DNA from: Caprella mutica
Lineage: Eukaryota; Arthropoda; Malacostraca; Amphipoda; Caprellidae
Direction of reading: 5' to 3'
Assembly: GCA_947561585.1 (NCBI GenBank)
Contig: CANNZV010000423.1
Location: 86,248-150,247, forward strand
DNA length: 64,000 nt
A program made the translations under genes and the position numbers. Positions within the stretch are counted from its first letter, which is position 1. Every line of letters begins with the position of its first letter. Positions 1-12,249 of this stretch are shown piece after piece. The notes beneath the pieces were generated by a model that saw only the letters and a program-made list of their open reading frames with translations, had not been told where the DNA came from and made no database searches.

Positions 1-168
1 TAGATGCTGCAATGTAACAATGGGAGTCTTAAAATATTTATTTGTTAACATATTGTAACTATTAATTGGAACCAATTGGAAGATGAAATTTAGTAGGTAA
101 AGTCTGAAGTGAATAGAATTTTATTGAAATAAAATTTCCATGGATTGAAAGTCTCTTGTCAGACTTAC

Positions 169-3100
169 CTTTAAACTAGTAAGTACAGAGTAGTCCACAT
201 CTCCCTTTTCAGTACCACATCTCAGATATGTTAAGTTTTTGTGATTTTCGGCAAGACATTTAATTTGTCTTGAGTTTAAACTTTTCCAGGTTGGATATCG
301 ATGCAGCCTACAGTGGACGATAAATTTTAAATAAAATGAAAAACATCATCGAAATAGATGAGTTTGTTAGCTTTTATAAACTATTTTTTAGATATTTTAG
401 GTCTGCATTTTTTATTATTTATGAGCAGAGATTAGTAATTGATTTGATAAGCATTTATGTGCTGTCTTTGATTTATATCAGTAGCCTTCAGATAACGAAT
501 TTAGAAAATTAATTTTAATTGGTATGGACTAGCCAAGTTGATACAGACTAGCCTAGTTGATAAAAAGTATCCAAAAAGGCTGTGAAATTGGAGTCGAAGA
601 CAAAAGTCTCTTTTGCTGTAGTCTGTACATAAATGTCAGACTCCACTTCCAGGTTGTTCATCATTATGAAAGTTAATAGAGACTCTGATTTTTAGAAATA
701 CCAACCTTTTAAAATTGATAATTATATTTAATAAATAATATCTACTCACAATGTAGAAGGGTGCATCTCTTTATAGAAAGAAAGCCTCTCAAGGTTTTTA
801 AGGTGCTGAATGTGCGTAACTATATTAAATCCAGTTTCTATGAGTTGAACTTGCAAGTTCTTTACAGTCTTGGGTAGTTTTTCTAGCAGACTCACAGACA
901 ATACACATCCACTTAGTGTCTCCAGTTTGTGACACTTAGTAATGGCCGTCATGACATCCATGTTAATATAGATAATCTGAAAAGTGATGATTATTTTCAC
1001 TGTTAACGCAATTGTTAGCAAATGGTTTTCCATTACCTCTATTTATCGGGCATCAAATGCAATTAATTTTCAGTGTAACTAAATTCAGTAGTTATCACTC
1101 ACGTCAAGGAAGAGATGGGTTAGATTCTTGCAAGTTTCAGTGATGGGAGATAAGTTCACCGAAACAGAAGTACCAGACAAACATAATGTCTGAATATTTG
1201 GTACCAGTTGAGCTGTGGAAAAAAAAATACTAGCTAGCTAGAGCATCAATAACTGGGGATTAAATATCTGTTTAACTAACTAACAGGGACTCCCATCACA
1301 AAGAACAGAAAGAAATAGATGTTAAGATATTTGTTATATTAGAATAGCTATTGTAAGAATGAACGGACCTCACAGGGTCCAAGATAGAATTCCCACAAAC
1401 CATCCGGTGTTAGAAAAACACCACAACGTTATTCAATGATAACACAAAACTAGATTCTACAAAATGGTCTTTCGTTTCAGTTCCAAACAGGCAACGCAAA
1501 CTAGGCAGAATCGTGCCGCAAGAATCCAGTTTGGTTTCAGTTTATCAGATTTCGAATCTGACAAAGACTCTGCTACAACGCTTGCCAGTTAACAATGCTA
1601 CTTAGCTGTATCCAGACGAAGAGAATCCACCTTCCAAACGACTTTCAAACCCACACGTTCCAACAAGGTAACACTAGTTAATACAGTAAAACCGATTGGC
1701 CCAGTAAAATAGCAACATAAGCTAACTCTGAAGCTCTCTGACCAAACAAAATTAAGCGACGACACTCACCAGCATCATGCCATAAAAAAAACAGACGTAT
1801 ACCATAGACTGATAATTATCACCTTCTAATTTTGCCCTCATCTCATCCAGTTCTTCCTAGAACTGCACATAATCATACGACCCGAGCAGTGGTCGTCGAA
1901 CTCTCTCCGAGCGTCGGAGCATAGATGTTGGTACATCGGGTTTGGTGAAATGGTCCTCTTCGACGAGATCAGATTATTATTAGATTCCTCTATTTTAAGT
2001 ATTGATAATTTTATTAGATAGCTAGAATCATCATCTATTTAGTGATGTTTATAGTTGCTCGTTTCTATAATTCAATTAATAGCGTTCATTTTAACTAAAA
2101 TTTCCAGCTTTATAGAAGTGAGTGCTGAAATGCAGTTAACTACCCATGGTCGTAAAGAGATCGTTGATTTTTGTATTATTTAACCAACTTAGTATTAGAA
2201 TTTCCGTTGGAGAAAAATTTTATAGAATCCTTTATGAATGGTTACTGATACGAAGTAGTTTTGTTTTATTTAGTTTTTACATAAGTATAAAAAAATGTGT
2301 GATGTTCAATGAGCTGGTATATTACATGATAATGTATACAGTCGATTATCTACCAACAATCATTTCATTACAGATGTCACTTCAATATTTCCTTTAAGAG
2401 TTTTATCATTCTTCTTTATAAATTATTTTCTATTTGGCTTTCTTATTCAAATGTGGAGTATATTCTTTACTTTTCTTTCCAACATTTTCTCATGTCGTTA
2501 TCCTACAATTTCTATACCCTTATTCATGTATTTTGCTCATAGGCATTTTATATTTTTTTAGTTTTTTGCTATTTATCTGATATCCTAAAAAAATTCTTAA
2601 AAAGTGTTCATATTAAATAAAGAGGAGTTCCCTCGTACAGAAAGAAGAGGTTCTTCTTTAGGAAAACGTCAATGAATAACAGCTGAAACTTATTTTCATG
2701 GTAGACTAAACTATAAAGATTATATTCATCACAAACTCTGAAATTGTGACATTTCTCAATTTCTTAATCTTCGCAAGACCCTCCCTCCAGTTGAGGATTA
2801 AAGTTAGATAACTTGAAAGAATAAACAGATCCTACCATGTCCAAGAACACAAAACCAAATTCTGCAAACTGGACATACGCTTCTGTTCCATACAGGCAAC
2901 GCAACCTCAGAAAATTCGTGCCACCAGAATCCAGTCTGGTTTCAGTTTATCAGATTGCTAAATGACAAACACTCGGCAGCAACGTTTGCCCACTGACAAT
3001 GCTTATGACAAAATATAACTGAAAATTATCACCTTTTAATTTTCCCCACAGGTATCTAAATTATCCTTGTTCTTTACAGATGGAACAATGAGCAAAAGAA

Positions 3101-5727
3101 TTGTACATTTAAAATTGACTAATTATTATTGCTATAAAACTTTCTTTGAAATAAGCATTAGACAACATTTATTATTATACCAAATGCATAGATCAATTTT
3201 ATGTTTTCAGGCCTTTTTTAAGTATCCAGCAGCATTTTTCCTAGTTACTAGAAAAAAGAGTAGCTAGTTAGTTGTTCCACATAATAGCTAGTAGCTAAAT
3301 AAAGTCACTCACCCAAAGCTCTGCTTTCCAAGCGACTGCCTTTGAATTGGGAGAGACTGAGATTTGGGAGATTTTCACCAACAACTTTGAGAATCTTGTC
3401 AACTACCTGCTTCCTATTGGCTCTGGTCCAATCTCTACAAAGAAGTATAAACAATAGAGAAAATTATCATTATATTAGATTGGTTTAAAATCTATTTTAA
3501 CCACTCAGAATCCTACTGCTGAAGTAAAAAAAAAGCTAGCTACAGAAAACTTCATAAAAGCAGTCGGAAAGAAAAGACAAAGTCGCCTACCACCAGTCTG
3601 TGACAATGCTCATGGATGCTGAAAAAAGGAAGGAAGAGGAAAATGAAGAGGTGATAGTAAATGAAGACTACCGAAGACAAAAATGTACAATCTAATAATT
3701 GAAAGGTATAGCTGAATCTAATGCTATCATCTAAAACTGTAAGTAGCATTAAAATTGGTAAACATGATAACATTCTACATAAAAATCTAAAGTCTAATTT
3801 TCAAGAATTCCCTGGGAACCAAAAGACCACAATAGAAAGTAGTTATGTCAGGTTGAAATAGTTAGCTAACTACTTATTGATGTAGCAAATTTAAATCTAA
3901 TTAGCTACAGCTAGCCTGGTATCATGATTGAGAGCTGGCTAAAATGTATTCAACTATGTTCAAATACATGCCAAATCGTGTTCAGGAGAAGCAACTGGAG
4001 GTCATATCTCCTACTAATTATATCATCTTACTACCATTGACATGTTTTTTGTAAATAAAACTTCAATTTAGTAAGTAATTTTCAGAACTAATTTGCACAG
4101 TACTGTAGCTATAGGAAGAAAATAAGATAATTACTCAGCTAATTCAATTGATATTGCATACAACTTCAATTAGTTATTATTTATAGCTAGCTTTTTATGC
4201 ACTGGATAGAAAAAAAAGTTAGCTGATCATCAGCTAAACAATTTACGAGTTATAATTCAGAGTAGTAATCTAGTAGCGACCTATTTATTAGATATAATTT
4301 GCCAAGTACAAGTTACAATTAAATTAAAGTTATTATATTGCTAATATAAGTAGTCACTATCTTAGAAAGTAGTTACATCTCTATTTGATTATCCAGTAGT
4401 CCTGTGAAGTCGCATCTAGAATCATGAGATGGGAAATGGGGAACAAGATCTTTTTCAAAATATGCTCTATCAGTAGTATAGTCCTCATCTTCACTAATAG
4501 AGCACCAGAACATGCCTCTGTAAAGTTCATAGATGAGGAACTGCCATCGTCTGCAGACTGTTGTTTAATAAATGAAATTTTCTGAATTACAAAATTAAAT
4601 GATATAAATTCACTATTTCAAATTTGATCAAAACAGAGTGGACTTATAATTCAGCTAGATACTCAGTGGTTGATTATAAACTGACAAAAGTACTAAGCAG
4701 GTTATCACTATTCACTAACAATGTTCTTATTCATTTAAAACCATGTATCAAAACTCACACATCAATTTTGTATAAAACTGAGCTGAATTAGCTAATACTT
4801 CAGATTAGTTGAAATGTAGCTATTGAACTAATTATTAATGCATATGAAGTTAACACTTAATATTAATATTTGTAACAATAACTATCAAGACAATTTAAAA
4901 AGTAAAGATCTTACTTATCATAGATGTATTTGCATATCAAGATATAACAGGAGCATACCTCTTTCAACACCAAAGAGCTCTTTGAATTGAAGATGTTTGA
5001 AGATTGCCAGTAATACATAATCATTCAAGGAATGTATAGTAGGCTTGTCTGGTTCATTTTCCTCATAACTAACAATTTCAGGCAACGGAGGTCGCTTGTA
5101 GCAGTAGTTGCCAGGTGTCGGAATGAACTGCTTCTGCTTGAATGGTCGTTCTTCCTTGGCTCTCTCTATGCGCAAGTTTTGACCCCCAACCACTATAGGA
5201 TTTCCTGAAGTTGACCATTTGATTAACCTGCAACAATTAATTTAGAGATCATTGTTATATCACTGAGGGATGGTGCACACTATTAGCAAGTTAATTACAA
5301 AAAAAAATCATATTCCTCACTACATCAAGCAGCTAGCTAACTAAGCACCATTTTTTATTATTCAATAATGTACCAATAATTGGCATATGATTTTTTTTTT
5401 ATACACAGCAAATAGCTAAGTACAGTAATTAATCACTTTTTGGCATCATCCTCTGATACAACAACATAACCAAATCCGAGGTTCAATCTTGTATGGGAAT
5501 CTCTCATTAACTTGGCACTGTGAACAAAATCAATGTACTGCATGAAAATATTCAGTAAATCATCTTCATTCAGCTGAAAAAAAAATAATAATTACACATT
5601 CAATGAAGAACTAATGAAGTCAAAGGCCATTTAATAAATATTATTAAAGATAGCAACTTACAAATAGAGGAATGTTCCCAACATACACAGATTTATAAAC
5701 TGTCATTTGTGATTGAGCTGTTGCCAT
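169..5727 (-). CDS. RRM + F-box + leucine-rich-repeat protein, 3' end outside window
   Basis: Eight exons, minus strand, in coding order: 5727-5662 (start ATG at 5727), 5573-5437, 5227-4959, 4557-4377, 3434-3313, 1212-1103, 976-750, 307-169. All junctions are GT/AG and phases agree throughout, giving 417 codons before the left edge. Seen: an RNA-recognition motif at residues 14-92 (RNP2 VYVGNIPL, RNP1 near 54-61 LGFGYVVV) and an F-box at about 132-165 (LNDYVLLAIFKHL, then VCRRW after the exon 3/4 junction). After the F-box come leucine-rich segments (LVPNIQTLCLSG, CKNLTHLFLD, LKNLERLSF, HKNLTYLRC). Known: F-box proteins recruit SCF ubiquitin ligase through Skp1, with LRRs binding the substrate. 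Inference: an SCF adaptor with an RNA-binding head. The last exon ends in phase 0 with a GTAAGT donor, so more LRR exons lie to the left. The true stop is not seen. Confidence 0.85.
1213..3312. repeat. Large intron carrying two diverged copies of a dispersed repeat
   Basis: This 2.1-kb intron of the RRM/F-box/LRR gene holds two related stretches, about 1405-1600 and 2840-3000. Both contain caggcaacgcaa followed by a segment near gaatccagt and ttcagtttatcagatt. Related sequence occurs at 26040-26200 and 58060-58200, next to a further match between 3605-3760 and 26215-26340. The rest of the intron (about 1610-2830) shows only AT-rich sequence. No coding potential is seen in the repeat on either strand because stops interrupt all frames. 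Confidence 0.5.
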
Positions 5728-5843
5728 CACTGAGGTTATCCGGATTAATAGCTAGATTATAATTAATTAGTTTTCTATGGAACAAAAATATAATTAGAAC
5801 CAACAAAGATGTGCATAGTAGCAGTAGAAACTATCAGCCAGAG

Positions 5844-6068
5844 TCCAGACTGCAGAAACTGGTAGAGAGTCCTAGAGAAGTAAGTTTTTCCAGTGATTAT
5901 GTGTGCTTTCTTTGAGACTATTTATGAAGTAAATTAATGTTTTTTTACATGTTTTAGAACTTATTTCATATTTTACTGGAATTCTCTTCCTAGAAAGTAT
6001 CCAGCAGACTGGCAACTTTGTCCACACTTGGAAACATGGCATGGCCATCCTTGGCATTTGCCAGTCTG
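5844..6068. repeat. Diverged CCAGACTG-type module
   Basis: The stretch begins CCAGACTGCAGAAACTGG, the end motif of the B-family elements found at 31.3-43.3 kb, and closes with gccagtctg. Inside is cagcagactggcaactttgtcc, which recurs at 34.39 and 44.32 kb. It lies just upstream of the first gene's start codon. Boundaries and target duplication are not clear. Confidence 0.4.
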
Positions 6069-6827
6069 AAAGGATGTCTTCCTCAATAAAGTAATTTATA
6101 TAAATCTTATAACATCAGATCAAACCAACTCAAAATCTCTGGATTTAATTTGAAGAATTAAAAAATGGTATAAAATTGTGTTGAAATTGAGTTAGAAATT
6201 GATAAATACGAATAAAGAAAATTGTAAGCGACGAATTGTCCAGATACTAAAGTTAACTATATTAAGGGCTTCATATCACTAAGATGTCATTTCTCAAAAA
6301 TCTAAAAGACAGAAAAGCCTAGAGCTATCTGAAAGTCTAATGTTATTACTACCAGATACTTAATTGTGCTATATCTCGAAAAATAAGCATTTCTACAACA
6401 TATGGTATTCCTGAAAAGTCATAAAATGGCTCATTTCATCTTTTAAAAGTTGCAAAATATCGAAAATCAGAAGTGGACTTAAAGAACAAATTTACCGACC
6501 AAAATATTCAAAACATACTAACTAATAATGAAATGAATAAGCTGACCCCTCACTGTTGCCGGGTGATAATTTAGTATTGTACCTTGGCTAATCTCTATCT
6601 CTTTTCTTATTTTCAGATTACATAAAGTATGTGAGCAATAATGATGAGCTATCCTTAAGTATATTTTAAAGTTAATAATAAGTAATCTTGAGTAAATTTT
6701 GAGATATAAGCTCAAGTAATTCTTGAGTCCTCTGGTTGAAGCCTGTCTCTGTCTGTGAGGTGTCAGTGGAAAGAGTCCTTTGTATACAATAATTCTATAA
6801 TGTGTATATATTCATTCTATTTCTGTA
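6069..6827. other. AT-rich intergenic stretch, nothing recognised
   Basis: No exon with plausible borders, no tandem repeat and no inverted repeat was seen. The short open frames here have no recognisable motif. Confidence 0.5.
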
Positions 6828-6829
6828 TA

Positions 6830-7836
6830 CAGAGTGGGTCAAAGAATCCCGAACCCAACATTTGATATATCTCAGAAACTACTAACATTATGATTTTTCT
6901 AAAATCACCATTGTGTTTGTCTGCTTTTTTTACACATATGATGATAAATTCAAATTTATTGATATATCAATATTGATGCTACAGTGATAATAGTAAGCGG
7001 TGTCATAAGTATGCTTGCGCACAAACATAAAGTTACGAAGATTGTTTTTAATTAAAGAAAAACATGATAATCCTTTATATTTATATCATATCATTAACAA
7101 CCCATTATAAAATATATATTTAATCCATATTTCTTCCTTACTATCTACCAAATCCCTTCACATGTCCTCCATTTCTTCCTGGATTATCTGATTTAATCCA
7201 TATTCTCATTGCTGCCATAACGATCGCTTTTCGACATTTGCTAACTGATGTGTTCAACAATCGCATTATTAAACTAATTTATGCAAATGTGGTGCCCCCA
7301 AGATCACTGGACATGACTACAGGTGATATTTTCTTATTTCGATATTGAAGAGTAATTCCAACTCTGCCTGTGAACTTAGACGACTTGAATGAGAGAATCA
7401 CAAGTGAAGTGAATTTACTCAGAAAATTATGCATTAAGTAAAAGAGTTATGGCAGCAATGATAACAAGGATTGAATTATGTCAAGAAATGGAGGACATGT
7501 GTAGAAATTAAGGAAGGAATTAAGACAATATATTTATTTAATAATGGTTTGTTCAAGATATATTGTGAAGGATTGTTGTGTTAGGTATTTTTGTTGAAAA
7601 TGAAAAAAAATTTATTGAATTTTTCTGTTTGTGCGCAAGCATACTTATGAACCCGCTTACTATTTACTATAATCACTGTAGCATCAATATTGATCTACAA
7701 ATAATTTCAAATTTTTCACCATTCATTAAAAAAAGTAGACAAACACAATGGTAATTTTAGAAAATTCACAATGTTAGTAGTTTCTTAGATATATAAAATG
7801 AAAGTTGGGTTCTGCTTTTTTTTTTGACATATCCTG
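6830..7836. mobile_element. Mariner-like element with ~400-bp terminal inverted repeats, degenerate
   Basis: The ends CAGAGTGGGTCAAAG and (reverse-complemented) CAGGATATGTCAAA are flanked by TA on both sides, the Tc1/mariner target. The arms match for long stretches: 6845-6950 pairs with 7720-7820, 6990-7040 with 7620-7690, and about 7150-7230 with 7445-7510. The middle around 7350-7430 translates to a relic resembling LPVNLDDLNERI, like the C-terminal part of some mariner transposases, with stops around it. It is too short and broken to be autonomous. Confidence 0.65.
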
Positions 7837-7924
7837 TATAGTCATTTAGTTATAATCATGTCATAATACATTTTCTTTCAGTGTGCTGTGCTCATCCACT
7901 CATGCTCCTTGATTCATACTCAAT

Positions 7925-8080
7925 ATTCAGAGGCGGGCACGCTCCGCTACTTGTAGCGGCGCTTCTTTTTGTGTAGCGGCATCGGTAGCACCGCTACTTT
8001 TGTGTTGCCGCTACTTTTTTCAGAAGTGCTAGAGGTTTTTCGCGCTACAGCGCTGCCGCTTTTTTTAAAATAAAAAATAT
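7925..8080. repeat. GC-richer segment built on a GTAGCGGC motif
   Basis: GTAGCGGC/GCCGCTAC motifs recur in both orientations in about 150 bp (for example near 7950, 7973, 7998 and 8010), in an otherwise AT-rich region. The left part, cagaggcgggc, looks like a hAT-type terminus, but no matching right end was found. Likely one end of a transposon. Confidence 0.35.
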
Positions 8081-8272
8081 TGAAGTTATCAGAGGAATCT
8101 AGATAAAAGTCTAAACAAGTGCGCAACCCTAGATAGCTAATCAGTTGTAAGCGATATTCAGACAAAACCACGCAGTGCGACCAACTGATATTCAAACAAT
8201 GATTCACAGTGTGACCATAATAATGATATATGCAATCTGAATATTTGATATCAAGACAAAACCGCCTAATAC

Positions 8273-9757
8273 GATCCCTGGACAGACAATTGGGCACACG
8301 ACAATTTGGCCCCGAGACAATTATATTATTTACCAAATTTTTCAGAATTTACTGTATTAACTTAATTAAAGACCCTTGCTAATGTAATAACTAGGCTTGT
8401 GACAATATGCGTTTTGTATAAAAATATAGTCTAGAGCATATTTAAAATAAAGAATATTCATTACATGGAAAAAATATTCTCAGTATGAAGAATAAATAAT
8501 TTTTAATAGAACATAATCTTTTCATGAATAAATACTATTATTCTTTTAAACTACAATAATTATCTGTTCCGAGATAGGTCATGTAAGAAACAAATTTCCT
8601 AGTTACAGTACCTCTATATAGTGAACTCCTGTGAAGTAAATGAGTTAGGATGTAGCCGATAGAAAATATGAATGTGGCTATTTTAGATGAAAAAGCAATA
8701 GAAAATAAGGATGTAGGTATTATAGACATAGCTACCAGAATTATTTGAGCATTCAAATTGAATTAAAGTTTATGTGAATTGTTTGAAGCCTGTTCAATGT
8801 TCAATATTGAAGAGGTTTATGAATTATTATTACAAATTTTATTCTTATAATCTCATTTTATCCCAACAACTGGTCAATGTAACATATAACCTTTAAAATT
8901 TACCCATGTTTTACCAAATATTTGTCTTTGTCAGACAATGTATACTACACATTGGATCCATATGACATGAGATTAGCATCCAAATGAGGTTTAAGGGGCT
9001 TGCTAATATAAACCTTATCAAGAATATGAATCAAATTTAAAAAAATATAAACGTATATATTGTTGGGGAGCCGTGTCCCACAACACTTGACTAATCGTAC
9101 TTAGTAATAAGTTTTACAACACAGGTGCATGGGGCTTTAATGAAGTAAATTTGATGGGTAGCTTATATGTATTATATTGGACATGACAACGTAACAATAA
9201 GATCAACTGTCTGACAAACCAGGTCTGTAACGATACAGAAAAACTAATGTTACTAATCTATCTAAAATACAAATTACAGGAACATCAAAACATATGCAAT
9301 CATTTACCTACCCTGGTCACGCATTACTTCATCTTAAAAATACTTTGATCTTAATCTTTAACATTTACACTTTTACACAATGTTTTGTATCTGAAACATA
9401 TGAAAGAAGCAATAATTTACCAACACTTCACAAGCACCTAACTAACACATGTCGTCACTGCATGAAAACTAAATATGTACTAACCTGCATGTGTGATATT
9501 TTCTGTGAAGTTAACGATGTACAATAATCCTAACTAGTTCTAAGTAGCTACCTACAAGTTGTGTCATCTACTAAGTGACACAGTAATATAATGACTTCCT
9601 ATTTCAAGGTTACATATTTAATGAACGGTTAGGTACAGGTCATGCCTCTACAATATAAACATTTCTTTATTGTGTCTTCTGTCCAATCTTTTCCTAGGCT
9701 TAATTGTTTTGGGGCCCAATTGTCCTGGGCCCAACTGTCTGTGCACCATACGATCAA
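8273..9757. mobile_element. Candidate element bounded by a diverged inverted repeat (motif GACAATTGGGC)
   Basis: About 60 bp at 8273-8335 (cgatccctggacagacaatt ...) is the approximate reverse complement of 9695-9757 (... ctgtctgtgcaccatacgat). Both arms hold repeated GACAATTGGGCC-like units. The 1.36 kb between them has no recognisable coding sequence; the longest frame, 9294-9527 (+), has no known motif. A solitary TAGGCTTGTGACAATATGC at 8390 resembles the end of the MITE at 14970. Target duplication not identified. Confidence 0.35.
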
Positions 9758-10059
9758 CTTACACATCGTCTTACGCTATTATGCGCATGTGTTTATGCAA
9801 TAAAATGGGTTTAACTCAATGGTTTTTCTAGAAAATTTAAGGAAATGTGCATCTACATTGAAAGTAACTTTAAAAAAAATTAAAGTAATTCAAATAGTAT
9901 TTCGGATGCTTCAATCATTTTACTAAAAAGTTACTCATTTTCAGTGAACCACGCATAACAATAAAATTGCATAAATAAACGTTTTAAATAATTCTATATC
10001 TATTGTACTTTTTTAAGCAATAGCGTTCATGTGTAGTTTAACTGCTAATTTTGAGTCAA

Positions 10060-10560
10060 TATCTGGTTTGATTTTCCCTCGTTTCCACCATTTTTAAACG
10101 ATGCTTATCCATCAAATCTGTTAAATTCTGAAATATATCAAACGTTGTCATCTTACAAAAGTCTTCAGTATCCTTTCAGAGCTCATCTTTCGACAAGAAC
10201 TGACATTTCGCACATACACATTCTGCTTTAGGATTGACTGAAGCTCTTCAATTGGGTTTGAATCTAGAGAGAGACTGGGACATACTATCAACTTGTCACT
10301 GACGAACTTATTACTCCTAAGGAAATTCACAGTTGCCTTAGTAGAGTGAGAATGAGCGTTCTTATGTATGAAAATAACTTTTATAATGCAGCAGGTTTCC
10401 TTTTCAGCCAATGAAAAAATCCACAATTCAAAAAGTTAATATAATTAGCAGAATTCATTTTCACTCCTGGAATCCTGGAAGATCCGACCAATTCATTTTC
10501 AATGGTCCCAGCCCAACATAGCTACCCAAAGGTAGCTATGCTTCAGCCCAACAGTCAGGG
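10060..10560 (-). pseudogene. Tc1-like transposase, C-terminal relic
   Basis: An open frame at 10148-10426 translates to a Tc1-family C-terminus: HSHSTKATVNFL corresponds to the HTAKATVNFL block after the second catalytic Asp, and SLSLDSNPIEELQSILK to the SPDLNPIENLWSILK block holding the third catalytic residue. The second catalytic Asp is replaced (FIHKNAHSH instead of QDNAPCH). Upstream, at 10440-10480, GVKMNSANYINFLN matches the preceding block in frame fragments, but stops lie between. No intact start or N-terminal DNA-binding domain. Non-functional. Confidence 0.75.
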
Positions 10561-10618
10561 CCTTCGAGAGTTTGCACTCATTTTGTCTTTGTAGAGTACT
10601 GTTTGGTAATCAGTCTTA

Positions 10619-11002
10619 CCCTTTCACTCCGACTTTTGCAAAGTCAAAATTTTGTGTTTTGCAACATTTCCCTGTTCATATGACACCTATAAACCACTTC
10701 AACCAATATCTCTAGTTATTGCTAGATTATCAGGCATGGGACAAAAGTGTCCCAACAGTATTATAAAGAGCAAAAATTTGGGACAATTTGGACCCAACAG
10801 TATTTCACTAATAGTGAAAATAAATGACATAGGTGTATTATAATACTGTAGGGACAGATCTGTCCCTACACATACAGCTGCCAACTCCCCCTTTCGATTA
10901 ACCCTGATTTGCCCCATCCCAAGCCATTTTAGTGGTAGAAAATGCATTTTAGTACTTAAAAATTATTATTGGGACAAAAATAACCCATTAGGAGCGAAAG
11001 GG
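10619..11002. mobile_element. 384-bp MITE with CCCTTTCRCTCC ends, piggyBac-like
   Basis: The left end CCCTTTCACTCC and right end GGAGCGAAAGGG form a terminal inverted repeat. Flanks are CTTA and TCAA, each one base from TTAA, so the insertion may have used TTAA. Inside, 10848-10869 is a perfect 22-bp palindrome (half-site GTAGGGACAGA), with further GGGAC/GTCCC inverted pairs at 10738-10755 and 10782-10797. No transposase. It sits next to the Tc1 relic. Confidence 0.5.
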
Positions 11003-11488
11003 TCAAGATACGTCTCCACCAATACTAACCTTTTTTGTGTATCCTTCGAAAGAGGCTTGGTAACAGGTGAAACATAAGAAGCAATTAGTTACAGTATTCT
11101 ACAGTAGGGTGGAGCGAAAAAACATTTTTTTTATATTGAAATGCAATTACCTGTAGAAAGTTGTGAAATGACATCGGATTGAAGCACAAAAAATTTCAGG
11201 CAAAAATATTGATGTTTACAGGCAGCAACATTCCATAGAGTTTTTGAATTTTATGGAAAAACGAAGTTTTTGAAGTTTTGGATTTTTATGAACTTTTTGA
11301 TGGAAAATTTATCTACATTTAGTGACTAAATGACACTTTCATGTACAAACTATGCCTTTGTGTAATTTGAAGGCATTTGAAGATAGTTTATTGGGTCCAT
11401 ACAATTACCGGAACGGGACATGAATTACCGGAACGGAGTTGTTTTTCCTATTTATGTAATTTAGTTATACAAATGGTCGATATATCAG
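11003..11488. other. Intergenic, possible transposon end at 11102
   Basis: The motif cagtagggtggagcgaaaaa near 11102 followed by a T-run looks like a DNA-transposon terminus, but no partner end was found. No exon was recognised. Confidence 0.25.
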
Positions 11489-11725
11489 ACAGTCTGTATT
11501 TGGTGCACAAAATCCCACTGACTTTTTTAAAAAAGCTGAAAAAATCCACCATGAATTTCCATTAATTTGGCTAATCCACCAACATTTTCCCAATATATCC
11601 ACCGAAAATTGATGGTAACATAGAAATAAATAACTAAAAATCTACCGACTTTGCCAGAATATTATTTCAATGGGGAAAAAATTCCACAGACATGTCGGTG
11701 GAATTTACCACCAAATACAGACTAG
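11489..11725 (+). mobile_element. Family A short element
   Basis: Runs from ACAGTCTGTATTTGGTG to CCAAATACAGACTA. It has the family A body: cccactgact, aaaaagctgaaaaaatcca, ccaccgaaaattgatggtaa, then cgacatgtcggtggaattt near the right end. Length about 237 bp, non-coding. No clear target duplication here. Confidence 0.65.
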
Positions 11726-12003
11726 GAGATATGGTCTAAATGATATCATATTTAACCATTTTACACTCATTTCGTCCCATGATAGTTACAAAACGTATGA
11801 TATATAGACAAACATTTTACAAGAGTATATGCTGAAATTAGTTTTCTATATAAGATATTTCATAGAAAATACTCTAAGGAGAAACTAAAGTAATTTTGGT
11901 GTGATTATGTATTATAATCTTATTGAGAAATAATGCTAGTTATGTAGTTTAGGTATATATTTGGTCCAAATGGTATCATATCTAACCATTTTGTACTAAT
12001 TTC

Positions 12004-12241
12004 CCAGTCTGTATTTCATGGTAAATTCCACTGACATGTCGGTGGGATTTTCCCCCCTTAAATATAATATTCTAGCAAAGTCGGTGGATTTTTAGCAATT
12101 TATTCCTATGTTACCATTAATTTTCGGTGGAAAATGGGTAAAATGTTGGTGGATCAGCAAAATTACTGGAAATTTAAGATGGATTTTTTTTCAGCTTTTA
12201 AAAAAAAGTCAGTTGAATTTCGTGCACCAAATACTGACAGG
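12004..12241 (-). mobile_element. Family A short element with 8-bp target duplication
   Basis: A 238-bp copy in the opposite orientation to the one at 11.49 kb. The ends are CCAGTCTGTATTT and AAATACTGACAGG. It is flanked on both sides by CTAATTTC (11996-12003 and 12242-12249). An 8-bp duplication with short inverted ends is typical of hAT elements. No coding sequence. Confidence 0.8.
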
Positions 12242-12249
12242 CTAATTTC

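Noticed and set aside
7947..8336. 129-residue minus-strand frame
   Set aside because: Covers the GTAGCGGC island and an inverted-repeat arm. Composition follows the repeats and no motif is visible.
9294..9527. 77-residue plus-strand frame with several Cys/His
   Set aside because: Cys and His spacing fits no known finger, no splice partners are seen, and it lies between inverted repeat arms.
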